A DNA stretch of 64,000 bases from Schizochytrium sp. CCTCC M209059 (taxonomy: Eukaryota > Sar > Bigyra > Thraustochytrida > Thraustochytriidae): assembly GCA_000818945.1 (NCBI GenBank), contig KN805430.1:1-64000 (forward strand), written 5' to 3'. Both the position numbers and the translations under genes were made by a program. Below, piece by piece: positions 1 through 9,532 of this stretch (the first letter of the stretch is position 1; every line of letters starts with the position of its first letter). The notes below the pieces were generated by a model. The model was given only the letters and a program-made list of their open reading frames with translations, ran no database searches and was not told where the DNA came from.

Positions 1-109
1 TTCTCGCAGCGGCAGCGTTAGCTTAACTTTTGTACACGTTGAAATTCAAGCTATTCGTCGCAAACCAGTGAAACTATGAACAAAAAAAAAAATGAAGGCG
101 AATGTGAAA

Positions 110-694
110 CTATGATGTATACTTTTCGAGTAAATTTTCGCGACGGCTCACGATCGAAGTGCCCTCGCTCGTGAGTCCTGCATCACCTAGATGACTGTCG
201 TCGGCGAGTGCTCGTTTGCTCAAGAAAACAAGAGCGACGCCAGTACACCATACAATGAAAAGGAACGCATGGGCGTGCAGAATGCCCAACTTCCGCATGG
301 CTTCACCCAACTTGGAAGCCTCGACTACTTTTCCATCAGAAGAGAAATCAAGTATCGAGGCTTCATCTGCTAGTTTCCTATTCGGGTTGACACGCTCCCC
401 ACGAATTCGACGTATCGGGCGGTTTAAATGCTCCATGATCTCTGATTGCTCATTTTCGATCCCCATGTCGAACACGAGTGAGCAAAGACTTTCTCTGTTG
501 TCATAGTCAAATTTGATGCACGCCTTTGACGTCTCACAGACCGAGATGCAGCCTTTCATGTCCCCAATCTTGGAAACGTGAACCGTCATAATACCGTCAT
601 CAAACTCGTAGTCGTCTTCGTCGAGAGTATGGGCAAGGACGTCGGGGACGAAAAGCGCCATCACGCACAACAGGAAGAACCCAAAGTACTTCAT
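110..694 (-). CDS. Small type I membrane protein with PAN/apple-like cysteine segment
   Basis: A 194-residue protein of unknown function. Residues 1-20 form a signal peptide (hydrophobic core FFLLCVMALF). A luminal part of about 120 residues follows, with four cysteines in a PAN/apple-like arrangement around residues 47-75 (GCISVC, then ACIKFDYD, then LCSLVFD). One transmembrane segment lies near residue 145 (HAFLFIVWCTGVALVFL), with a cytosolic tail of about 35 residues. The HAHAFL helix start resembles the first helix of DOMON/b561 proteins, but no further b561 helices follow, so I do not call it that. The ATG at 694 is chosen because it begins the signal peptide. Secretion and single-pass topology are well supported; the PAN-like label is an inference from cysteine spacing. 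Confidence 0.6.
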   Translation of the reverse strand: MKYFGFFLLCVMALFVPDVLAHTLDEDDYEFDDGIMTVHVSKIGDMKGCISVCETSKACIKFDYDNRESLCSLVFDMGIENEQSEIMEHLNRPIRRIRGERVNPNRKLADEASILDFSSDGKVVEASKLGEAMRKLGILHAHAFLFIVWCTGVALVFLSKRALADDSHLGDAGLTSEGTSIVSRRENLLEKYTS

Positions 695-950
695 GCTCAC
701 CGGCTATGCGCAACGTTCGTTACTTGTTCACTAGCTCGTTCGCTCGCCAGTTGCTGCTTTTTTTTTTCTCGTTTTAGTCGCTCATGCAATTGTGGAATTG
801 CTTTTCTGCACGCCTGTTTGGTCATCCATTCGCCCTCCCTATCCACCTTTATTCTTCTACTCCTTCTTTCTCCTTTTCCAACGCATTGCCTCCGCAGTAC
901 GACATTCGTTAGGTCTGTGCTCCGTTAAAGAGCAAGTCTCTGTACATTTA

Positions 951-976
951 AGTAGGGTAAAACCTTTAGAATCGAC
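951..976 (+). repeat. Left terminal inverted repeat
   Basis: The outer 16 bp match the right end exactly in inverse orientation. The inner 10 bp match partly, sharing the tcgac end. A 12-bp motif, ttagaatcgaca, sits at 966-977 and again at 982-993 with a 16-bp period. Repeated subterminal motifs of this kind are typical transposase-binding sites. Confidence 0.65.
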
Positions 977-1211
977 ACTCGTTAGAATCGACATTTTTGG
1001 CGGCGTGGCTCTTGACTAGGAGTCAACTAAGGCGTACTCGAACTAAAACTCGCAAGCTTTGAATTCGACAGGTTGCCGTGGTGGTGGTTAAGTCGCCTTG
1101 GCGAGAGAACGCATGCCGTGCCGCTACTGCGCGCGGCCATGTCGATGCCGACGACCTTGAGCAACTTCCTCGGCACCACGCCGCCGCTGCAGAGGCAGGC
1201 TGCCGTTGACA

Positions 1212-2789
1212 ATGCCCTCCAGTAGAACGACGAAGCAGCTTGCAGAAGTCGTCGCAGCGTCGACGCCGGAGGCGCTCTTGCCCGAAGTGCATGGTTTCAA
1301 GCTGACGTGCAAGCGTTTGCAGGCTCTCTGGCGCCATACTGCAGACCAGTAGGCCTGGCTGGATGACGAGCACATCGACGTGATCGCGAGGAGTATCTCG
1401 TCCGACTCGACCAAGAAGGTCATGGTCCTCGACACGCAGTTCGTTGCGTGGTGGACGGAGTGGACTCTCGATAAAGATTGCGCGCGGGGTGCGCCTGGCA
1501 GTGGTGGAAATCTCGCATCGCAGCTCGCGGACCAAGACATCTTGTGGATTCCGTGCCATACGGCCGGCAACCACTGGACTTGCATGTTCGTCTTCCTTCA
1601 CGAGCGCCAGTTCGAGTTCTTTGATCCGCTCGGTAGGCCGCCAGGCATTCTTGATGCCGTTTGCCGTCACATCATCCATAGCATTTCTCGCTATGGGGAC
1701 TTCATCGACACATCCTCATGGCCGTGCATGCAAGTGACGACGACTCAGGTTCAACAGGACAGCTACAACTGCGGACTTTGGATCCTTGGGGCCCTGGACG
1801 TGGTTAGTGAGGGGGTCACGACCAGCAGCTTCGTGGAGATACCGCCGTTCGCCATCACTTGGCTTCGTCAGAAGTATTTCCTCATGCTCTCGCTGTTGTC
1901 ATTTACGGACAAGAAAGCGAGCGAGAAAGGTGTACCCGTGGAAGAACCTGCGTCTTCAACAGAAAACGTGGAGCATGAGCTGTCCGGGCGCAACGTGGAG
2001 CGGGACGTTCTAGGGGAGAAGAATCAGGACAGCCTTGCTGACCTGCGGAGCGCGGTGGACAAAATTCGGCACAGGCAAGAGGCCGCTCTCCGCGCGGAAG
2101 CGCGTTGGAAGAGCCACTCTGCTCCGCAAATCACGAACAACATCAACAACATCAACATCGAATTGAACATCAACCTGCCTTCTGGCAGCCCTGTCGATCT
2201 CGCACACGCCGAGCAGGTTGGACGGAGGATCCCGGACGTGCTCTTCAGACAGGTCGGCGGAGCGACGTTTGTACCGCCAAGCGACAGCAGGGTCGCACGG
2301 CGCATCGCAGCTGGGGTGCCAAGGGTGGTCAACACAAGCGCGCACATTGGTGATCAGGTAAGCCCGGCGATGTCAAGGTCCGCCCTACTCGAACGCATTC
2401 GCGTTCTGAAGACCAATCGACCTGGCACCTTGTCTCCTACGACAACCTCTGCTGCATCGATCTCTCACTCCAGTTCTTCGATGGCCGCAAGTTCTGCAGC
2501 ATCACCTGCTCCAGATCCAACCGGGGCCTCCACTCCGCAGAACGAAGTCCTCTCGGCAGACGACGAAGCTCTCATCATCAAGGCGTTGGCCGCGAAAGCA
2601 GCTTCTTGCACCGAGTTCGGGTTTACCCACTCGCGCAAGAAGGTCACACGATCAAACCTTCTGCAGTACCTCAAGGTCGAAGGCTTGCGTGTTCCGTGGC
2701 ATGATCCTCGCGAGAATCTCATGCGAATCGTTCTTGCTCACATACGGAGCACCTCCAGCGCTCCTGCGCTGCCGCCGATGTCCTCGTAG
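1212..2789 (+). pseudogene. Ulp1/SENP-like (C48) cysteine protease ORF, broken by an in-frame TAG
   Basis: From the ATG at 1212 the frame reads as a Ulp1-family protease to 2789, with one in-frame TAG at 1350-1352. The codons just before and after that stop both look coding (WLDDEHID follows at once, as in Ulp1 entry segments). Catalytic residues are in order: His near residue 121 (NHWTC), Asp near 138 (FFDPLG), Gln near 181 (QQDSYNC) and Cys near 187. The C-terminal 60 residues (SRKKVTRSNLLQYLK region) look like a SAP/HeH-type helix pair. A second plausible coding frame upstream (from about 1140) ends at about 1229, which suggests an older frameshift. GTG at 1380 opens an intact 469-codon frame, but no ATG supports it. 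The ORF lies inside the inverted-repeat element, so transposon origin is likely. Nonsense mutation and short intron are both possible for the stop. Confidence 0.6.
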
Positions 2790-3131
2790 GGCATCTCAAC
2801 GAGCGCGTGGCGCTGCTGACGTCCGCCAGTGGCGACAACTGCATTTCCATCCCAAAAACGATGCAAATGTGCACGCCCCATATAAACAATAGGCAAATAC
2901 CCAACTCGCTAAATACCCCTTTGCCAATACCCCCCGTCGAAATTTAAGCGCAGCAGCCCCGCGGGGGGCCTCGAACGCTCAACTTTGAACTACTCTCGCT
3001 CCCCCAAAACTCGGCCAAAACCTTTACTGCAAATTTTGTGCAGTCCGCCGTGGCACGGGCCTGTCCTGTGTCCCGCTCCGATGCTCGCGCGTGGACTTGC
3101 TGAAGAAATTTTCTGAACATTACGAAACCAT

Positions 3132-3157
3132 GTCGAACCGTAAGGTTTTACCCTACT
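3132..3157 (-). repeat. Right terminal inverted repeat
   Basis: Inverse partner of the repeat at 951-976: the outer 16 bp (3142-3157) are identical. The inner part shares the tcgaca motif but differs at several bases. Bases immediately outside (cgtaacca) do not match those outside the left end (tacattta), so no target-site duplication is evident. Confidence 0.65.
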
Positions 3158-4002
3158 CGTAACCACGAACTACGTAAGCGATTTGCTTCGATGAGAGTCT
3201 GGTTCTGTCGTGGTTCCAGGTTGGTTCCAGGACGATTCCATCTACGATGTTGAGTTTCTTTGCGCGTGAGCGAAACTGCACGTCCATTGAGAAACATTGT
3301 CTTGCGATGATTGGAACATCTCTACCAGTAAGTGTCCGTTCATTGCTGCAAAGCTAAGTCGGATTGGCTGGCGATTTTCAAGGATCTCTTTGTACTTTTT
3401 ACCTCTCCATCTTTTGAGTCTTGATTGATGCTTTTACTTTTGCTGATGAGCTTGCCATCCGTCCGCCTTGGTCGTATGAAAATTGGCTCGTTCATCTATT
3501 TACGCGAAGAATCACAGACGACCCGCATAATACCTGAACGGTCCCGCTGTTTCCCTTCGGTTCCGAATCACGTGATGGCGGAAGAAGAGATTTTTCTGCG
3601 AGCCAACACTTCCCAGGGCATCACTTCATAGGTGTGGTGAGAATAACGTGCTGTATTGCAACCGTAAGGGTCGTCATTCTACCTGGGTGGGAGCGAACAC
3701 AAGGTGCGCACAAGGCATCCCAGATGTGGCGCACTAGACAGGCGGACAATCTGCGATATCTTGTGTTGGCAGAGATGGGCCCAAAGTCCAGGCTTGGTGA
3801 AGGCGGACAAGCGGTCCACCATGTTTGTCATGGCCGCCGCCGCCGCCGAAAACACAATGGTCAAGCGCGGGCGAATCAGCAACGAAAGAAAAGAAAAAGC
3901 AAAGCAAAGAAAAGGAAAGAAAAGAAATTGAGAGTACTACAGAGCCTGGCTACTATTGTGGTGACCAAACGCAAGCTGCAAACCAGATTCCCATGCTTTG
4001 CG
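3158..4002. other. Intergenic, no gene seen
   Basis: Only short unsupported ORFs are present. The frame of the downstream 7TM-RGS gene is open upstream to a GTG at 3634, but that extension is Lys/Arg-rich and simple, which reads as 5' untranslated sequence. Confidence 0.5.
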
Positions 4003-5490
4003 ATGGCGGAACAGGTGGAAAGCGACCCTATCTGTCAGGCCGCTTGGGAGGCGGGGGCTGCGCGTCTGGCGCCAGACTACATTGATGTCTCGCGTATTTT
4101 TTCAGTCGCACTTTTGGCAGGCATTTTGTTCTTCTACGTGACCACTAGCCTATGGTGGTTTTCCTGCCGTCGAAAGCTTTTTATCCAGAAGCGCTCGACG
4201 CTCTTCATGTTTCTGGGCGGTTTTGGTGGCATGTTCTTGTCCTTTTCGCTATTGTATCGTATCTACGTCGGCCCGGGAAACTATCCCTGCGACATCCACG
4301 TTTGGCGATTTCTTGGGCTTCCTCTTATTGCCGGCCCAATTCTCACGCGCACTGCATTATTCTACGCTCGAACACGCTTCAACCAGCTCATGGTAGACCT
4401 CGATGAGTCGCAGGCCACTGTGTTAGAACAGTATCGCAACTTGTCGAGCCCAAACGTCCTTCGCGTCTTTCTCGGATGGGTTGGCGACATCTGTTCACTG
4501 CGACGCCGCCGCGTCTCAACGGGCGACGGAGATCGCAGCAGTATTGGACGACGCGAGGACCGCGTCCTTTTACTCTTTTTTTTCACCACCAACGCATACG
4601 GTGTACTCATTTGGATTGGGACCCTTATTGTCGCTTTCGTGTACATTGCAGTCTTGCATGTGATCAACGAATCGCCCCTTGGTAGAGGCTGTCTTGGTTG
4701 TGGGTCGAGCAGCTTCGAAACTGTCTACCTCGGAGTCGTGCTACTAAGTATGGCAGGTCTTGGGGCTTTTCTCCTTTGGCGCATTCGTTTCGAGGAGGAC
4801 CCGCTCGGGATCGTTGCAGAGCTCCGCCTCGCGCTGTGGTGCTTTGTCCCTTTTGTGTTCTTGAGTCTCCTGACTGCCATCGACCCGGGAGACCTGGCGC
4901 GAGAGGGCATTTTCAGTTGGAGCGAGATCATGCCTCTCAACATTGCCGCTGTTCACTTTGTGCAATGTCCTCTTCAGCTTCTACGCTGCAGACAAAAGTC
5001 CTCTGCGGCCCTGTGCAAGATCGACTCTGCAACACAGAGTGTAGGCAGTCATTCTGCGCCGCAAACGCTCGAGGAAGTGCTTGCAGTCCCGTCCGGAAGA
5101 CATACCTTTATGCGATTTCTCGCCAAAGAGTGGTCGGTCGAAAACCTGTACTTTCACGACGCCGTGCTCCGCTTCCGCAATTTGCATCGATCTCGCGACC
5201 AAGCTCTCAAGATCTATCGCACTTTTGTCGCAGACGGGGCTATTTTCCAAGTCAACATTTCGTCGGCCTCGCGTTCCGCCATTCACCAAGCGCTTGAAAC
5301 CAATGTTGGATCTGAGCCTTCTGAAGACCTCTTTGATGAGGCGGACGGAGAAGTTTTCCTGCTCATGCGCACGGACTCGTTCGAGCGCTTCATCCGCTCA
5401 GCTATTTTCCACAATTGGGTCGAGGAATTTGGGCTGAGAGTCCCAGCACCGAGCCTAGCGCCCACTGCCAACGTAGCCGAGTCGGCATAG
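4003..5490 (+). CDS. Seven-transmembrane protein with C-terminal RGS domain
   Basis: A 495-residue receptor-like protein. Seven hydrophobic segments can be counted between about residues 28 and 330, for example FSVALLAGILFFYVTTSLW, LFMFLGGFGGMFLSFSLLY and VLIWIGTLIVAFVYIAVL. A cytosolic loop of about 70 residues separates the third and fourth. Residues about 355-475 form an RGS domain (EVLAVPSGRHTFMRFLAKEW through the FERFIRSAIFHNW end), the helical bundle that accelerates GTP hydrolysis by G-alpha. The arrangement parallels plant AtRGS1 and other protist 7TM-RGS proteins. It probably acts at the plasma membrane, combining sensing with G-protein inactivation. ATG 4003 is the first methionine before the first helix. 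Ligand and G-alpha partner cannot be read from sequence. Confidence 0.85.
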   Translation: MAEQVESDPICQAAWEAGAARLAPDYIDVSRIFSVALLAGILFFYVTTSLWWFSCRRKLFIQKRSTLFMFLGGFGGMFLSFSLLYRIYVGPGNYPCDIHVWRFLGLPLIAGPILTRTALFYARTRFNQLMVDLDESQATVLEQYRNLSSPNVLRVFLGWVGDICSLRRRRVSTGDGDRSSIGRREDRVLLLFFFTTNAYGVLIWIGTLIVAFVYIAVLHVINESPLGRGCLGCGSSSFETVYLGVVLLSMAGLGAFLLWRIRFEEDPLGIVAELRLALWCFVPFVFLSLLTAIDPGDLAREGIFSWSEIMPLNIAAVHFVQCPLQLLRCRQKSSAALCKIDSATQSVGSHSAPQTLEEVLAVPSGRHTFMRFLAKEWSVENLYFHDAVLRFRNLHRSRDQALKIYRTFVADGAIFQVNISSASRSAIHQALETNVGSEPSEDLFDEADGEVFLLMRTDSFERFIRSAIFHNWVEEFGLRVPAPSLAPTANVAESA

Positions 5491-5946
5491 TAATAAAGGT
5501 AAAAAATCTAACTACAGGCCACCAATTGCGGCGAGACGCGATCTCGATTGCACTACCTATTTGTGGAGTAAGAGAATATACTCCAATGAACGTTGAACGA
5601 GTCTCTGCCGCGTCGCCATCTTCCTCCTCCTCTTCTCCTTTTCTTCCATGACAGCGGCGAGAAGGGTGCCTACGCGAAAGGACATCGCCGTGTCTGTCTG
5701 TTGGTGGAGGGCGTGTCTGTCTGGCTGCATGCCATGCCATCTGCTGCTGGCCGCGTCACCCTTGGTCCCTCTCACACGTTACCCAGCCAACCATTGCCAC
5801 TGCCATTACCAGCCACATTGGCTGGGTCACTCACTGAGATGACCAAGCTCTAGGCTAGTGGCAAGTGGCTGGAACCCACCATTGCCCGAAGCAAGAATCA
5901 GGCTTTCAGTCCCGTAACGGCCAACCAGGTCCGTGGGCCTCGAGCC
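5491..5946. other. Intergenic, no gene seen
   Basis: No supported gene. Contains a ctctaggctag motif near 5848 of the CTAG-rich type found in several other intergenic regions. Confidence 0.5.
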
Positions 5947-8900
5947 ATGGACGAGGCCATGGCGAGGTGGCGCGCCGCCGCGGCGCGCACTGCCGTGGAG
6001 CGGACGCTAGCAGCGCCCGCGGCGCCTGTGGCCACGCAGCTCGCGGAGACGTGCGGAGGCGGAAGCTCGACGCCGGTGGAGGAACCTGCCCAGAGCACCA
6101 AGAACTGCAAGACCCCAGGACTGCCCCAGGCAGCAACAAGCAAGGCCGGCAAGATGCCCGTGTACGAGCCGACGAACGTCAGTCTGGCCGTGGCGCAGAG
6201 GAGCGCATCTTGCCACGAAGCTCGCACGGAGATCGTTCTTCCCCGTATCGACAGCAGGATCGAGCTCGAGGATGAGCCGCAGCGAGAAGAAGAGTTGCCA
6301 ACGAGCATCCAGGCCCCAGGATCCCTACAGGCCCAGGCCCCAACTCGCCAAATACGTGGAAGACCTCGTCCACCGGGCCGCCGAACCACTGCTGAGAATC
6401 AGAATCTCAAGGTAGAGGTGGCACTTCGCTCAATAGACGCCGACTCTATCCCGTCGTCCAGGAGTGTTGCCGTCGACGTTCACTCCGGGGGTGAAAATGG
6501 AGTAAGTCGAAATAACAATAACACTACTGGACGACCTTTGTCTCAAACACCTACAACAGCTACGCCGCGGCGAGTCGGCCCGGTGTCGCGACCTTCGACA
6601 GACTCACCGTCCAAAGGAACCTTCATCGCGCAGAGCGGAGCGCCCGTGCGGGCCGTGGTTGATTCAGGGAGAAACAGCCAGCGTCCAACGAGCTCTCGCC
6701 GCACAAAACCTCTCAGTAGTCACCGTCCATCTCATCTCGATGGTGTGGCGAGTATGCTACCATGGAACAATCCTCGCATGGTAAAGAAGCGCATCCCTAT
6801 CGTGTCAGAGGCGCCCTTTCGCTTTCGAAAGAAAAAGGTCAGCGTGCGCGACCTTGCAAAAGCGCATCAGCGCGAGCGCCGCCACGGACCCTTAAAGCGC
6901 AAAGTTCAGGCTGGACAGCCAAGTGACATCTTGCGACGACAACAGCAATCACAGCAGCAGCAGCAATCGCAGCAGCAGCAACACCAGCAACAACAACAAC
7001 TACAAAGTGATCCTCGAGGGGAAGAAAGCGTAGGGATTCAGCAGCAGAATGCGGAGAGCGGTAGGCCGACAAGCAAAGCGGGCAAGTCCCGCCCACCTGT
7101 GCTTAACTTGAGTGAACTCATGCTGGACAAGAACAAGCAAGAGCAAAACGTCAAATTATCTTCAGGAAAAGGATCCTTACCAAGCTTGGCACCCCTCGAA
7201 GGCGCCCATGTGGTATCAGGCGACGACGCAAGCAAGCAGGAGCAAGAAGCAGGCATTGCGTACTCGTTCAAGGTGACTGAAACGGGAAGCTTGAACATAC
7301 AAGGCTTTGAAATTCAGGAATCGGGCATTACACGTGCGCCAAGCGGAGTCCTGCCTTCCCTTAGTACCCGTGATGGCCTCATTCGCCTTTCAATTCTTGG
7401 ACGCGGCGCCAGCGGCGTCGTGTACGAAATGCTTCACGAACCAACCTTTAGCTTGGTGGCAGTCAAGAGCATTCCCTGTTTTGAACAGGGCAAGCGGAAA
7501 CAAATGATAAAGGAGCTTAAGGCTCTTTATGCAAATTTGGTGCCGATTCGGACGCCAGGATCGGCCACAACACGCAATGCGTCGCGTCCTGTCTCAGCAG
7601 GTGCGCAGCCACGGGACCGCGGCGAATCGGTGCCTGAAGCCGATGCCGTTGCTCCAGCAATCGAACAGGGACCCGCATGTCCATATATTGTCGCTTTTCA
7701 CGACGCCTTTGTCAATCCTCAAGAGGGCAGCGTGAACATTGTCATGGAATATATGGACGGAGGCAGCCTGCAGGATGTCGTCAGCGCGGGAGGCTGCGAC
7801 AGCGAGGACGTGCTATCAGTGGTGACTGAAAATGTGGCGCGAGGTCTCTTGTTCTTGCACAATCGTCGCCAGATTCATCGTGACATCAAGCCGAGCAATC
7901 TCTTACTCAACGGCAAGGGCGAGGTGAAAATTAGTGACTTTGGCATCGTGCGTGACGTGAGTGAAGACCAAACGAACGCAAACACCTTTGTTGGGACAAT
8001 GGTGTACATGTCGCCCGAGCGAATCAATGGAGAGCCATACTCGTTCGCGAGTGATGTCTGGTCTCTTGGTCTTACGCTCATGACTTGCGCGCTTGGAGCT
8101 TTTCCCTTTCGAGAAGGCGGTAGCTACTGGGACATGCTCCATAGCATCAATAACGACCCAATTCCCCAGCTTCCAGCTGACCAATTCTCTCCGGCCTTTG
8201 CAGATCTTGTCAATCAATGTTTACAAAAGGATCCAGCAAAGCGCCCGACAGCGGCGGAAATCTTGCGTCACCCCTTTGTGGCCGAACGCCTCTCGAACAA
8301 CCAGCCGAGTCCGCAGACTGAACAAGCGCCAAGCACGGCGCGGGGTGAAAACGTACAGGACTCGAGTAGCAGTGCAAAGGATGCCGTCGCCGTAAATTCT
8401 GCGACCAGAAATGCTTGCAAGTCATCGCCACGGTCTACCTCGACGTATTCGCCACGACCAGAATCAAGTCCGGCGAGACCGCGGTCCGCACGCACACCAA
8501 GTACTGCTACTCAGGAAAGTCACATCAGTGTTGAGAGCAAGGAGAAACTCGAGGAAATTTGCTCTAAACTCGTCGAGTACCAGCTCGGCAAAGTGCTGGA
8601 AGCAAATCAGCGACGTAGCAAAGCGCGCGAAGCTCTCATGGCTTCTCACGGCACTCCATACCAGAGCGGCCAGGAGAGTGACGGCGCAGATCCTGTCTCG
8701 AATACAAGTGTCCAAGGCAATCATGCTTTGGTGCCAAGTGCGGTTCTCCCCGCTGCCTTTTGCGACAACGCAGCTTCTGGAGGTGGAAGCGGACATCCTG
8801 TGCCTGCTCATCATAGCGGATCGAGTGCAGCTCTTCTCGAAGAGGAGGACAATGCAAATGGAAATGGGCCAGCTGGTGCTGCTGGTGCTGGTGCTGCTGG

Positions 8901-9252
8901 ATCAGCGATTAATGCAGCGCGTCGTCGCAAGCGAGCACCGCCTCGGAGACGGGCCGAATCGACGCTTTCGCTCGCGGAGATGGGAAAGTGCTCTTGCAGT
9001 TTCAAGGGGAACAAGTGCTCATTCTGCATGACGACGACACTTGGCCCGCATTCGCAGCCCCAGCAGGCTCCATCTGGGGTTGATGCCATTGCCAATGTCG
9101 TTCCTTTCAACCTCCGCAAGTACGCCAAGGATGAGTGTGCTCGTATCGCCAACCAGATCGGCGTCGATGCCGTCACAGTCCGCCAGCGGGTCAATGCGCA
9201 CATTGCGCGCGCAAATGAATTTCTCCGCCGCTCACGTTTGTACGCGAGTTGA
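5947..9252 (+). CDS. MAP kinase kinase-like (STE7/MEK type) protein kinase with long extensions
   Basis: A 1101-residue protein with one kinase domain at about 480-776. Visible motifs are the glycine loop GRGASGVVYE, the VAVK lysine, HRDIKPSNLL, SDFGIV, and VGTMVYMSPERI, the last being the MEK-family form of the APE region. Activation-loop Ser/Thr residues (SEDQTNANT) could accept phosphorylation by a MAP3K. A low-complexity insert of about 45 residues lies between the C-helix and the CPYIVAFHDAF strand. The N-terminal 480 residues are disordered, with a Gln-rich run near 333-353. The roughly 320-residue C-terminal extension holds a short Cys cluster (CSCSFKGNKCSFC). Typical MAP2Ks are 350-450 residues, so the flanks are unusual. 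Cytosolic signalling is the expected role; the target MAPK is unknown. Confidence 0.85.
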   Translation: MDEAMARWRAAAARTAVERTLAAPAAPVATQLAETCGGGSSTPVEEPAQSTKNCKTPGLPQAATSKAGKMPVYEPTNVSLAVAQRSASCHEARTEIVLPRIDSRIELEDEPQREEELPTSIQAPGSLQAQAPTRQIRGRPRPPGRRTTAENQNLKVEVALRSIDADSIPSSRSVAVDVHSGGENGVSRNNNNTTGRPLSQTPTTATPRRVGPVSRPSTDSPSKGTFIAQSGAPVRAVVDSGRNSQRPTSSRRTKPLSSHRPSHLDGVASMLPWNNPRMVKKRIPIVSEAPFRFRKKKVSVRDLAKAHQRERRHGPLKRKVQAGQPSDILRRQQQSQQQQQSQQQQHQQQQQLQSDPRGEESVGIQQQNAESGRPTSKAGKSRPPVLNLSELMLDKNKQEQNVKLSSGKGSLPSLAPLEGAHVVSGDDASKQEQEAGIAYSFKVTETGSLNIQGFEIQESGITRAPSGVLPSLSTRDGLIRLSILGRGASGVVYEMLHEPTFSLVAVKSIPCFEQGKRKQMIKELKALYANLVPIRTPGSATTRNASRPVSAGAQPRDRGESVPEADAVAPAIEQGPACPYIVAFHDAFVNPQEGSVNIVMEYMDGGSLQDVVSAGGCDSEDVLSVVTENVARGLLFLHNRRQIHRDIKPSNLLLNGKGEVKISDFGIVRDVSEDQTNANTFVGTMVYMSPERINGEPYSFASDVWSLGLTLMTCALGAFPFREGGSYWDMLHSINNDPIPQLPADQFSPAFADLVNQCLQKDPAKRPTAAEILRHPFVAERLSNNQPSPQTEQAPSTARGENVQDSSSSAKDAVAVNSATRNACKSSPRSTSTYSPRPESSPARPRSARTPSTATQESHISVESKEKLEEICSKLVEYQLGKVLEANQRRSKAREALMASHGTPYQSGQESDGADPVSNTSVQGNHALVPSAVLPAAFCDNAASGGGSGHPVPAHHSGSSAALLEEEDNANGNGPAGAAGAGAAGSAINAARRRKRAPPRRRAESTLSLAEMGKCSCSFKGNKCSFCMTTTLGPHSQPQQAPSGVDAIANVVPFNLRKYAKDECARIANQIGVDAVTVRQRVNAHIARANEFLRRSRLYAS

Positions 9253-9532
9253 GCTTTGGTGCAGAAGAAAAAGGGAGCCGGTGCTGGGCGCATGATGAGC
9301 GTCCACGGCCAGAGGAAGAATGAGAACTTTCGAATGTAGGTACATTCTGCATTAGCCTTGGCACTCTTGAGCAACGTTGAGGCTTACCTTCATTTAGTGT
9401 ACGATAGTATGAAACCATGCACATCCTTTGTGTCAACTTTTCAAATTCTAGTTGTCCCTTGATTTTATGGAATGTAAATGCAGCAATTTTCTTCGTTCAA
9501 TCTTAGGTGATCTAATTTTCAACGACGTGCAG

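Larger units (their letters stand above)
951..3157. mobile_element. Inverted-repeat-bounded element carrying a Ulp1-type protease ORF
   Basis: A 2.2 kb segment is bounded by a perfect 16-bp inverted repeat, agtagggtaaaacctt at 951-966 and its complement at 3142-3157. Similarity continues to about 26 bp on each side, ending in tcgac/gtcga. It encloses a single recognisable gene, a broken Ulp1/C48-like cysteine protease with a possible SAP-like C-terminus. Ulp1-like proteases are established passengers or domains of several eukaryotic DNA transposon groups (for example KDZ and some Mutator-like elements). No transposase is visible and no clear target-site duplication flanks the repeats, so this would be a non-autonomous or decayed copy. 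Confidence 0.6.

Noticed and set aside
2941..3010. Possible tRNA-like B-box (gcctcgaacgctc)
   Set aside because: No A-box at the right distance and no cloverleaf; it lies inside the mobile element.
951..3157. Target-site duplication for the inverted-repeat element
   Set aside because: Bases outside the two ends (tacattta and cgtaacca) do not match at any length tested by eye; not claimed.
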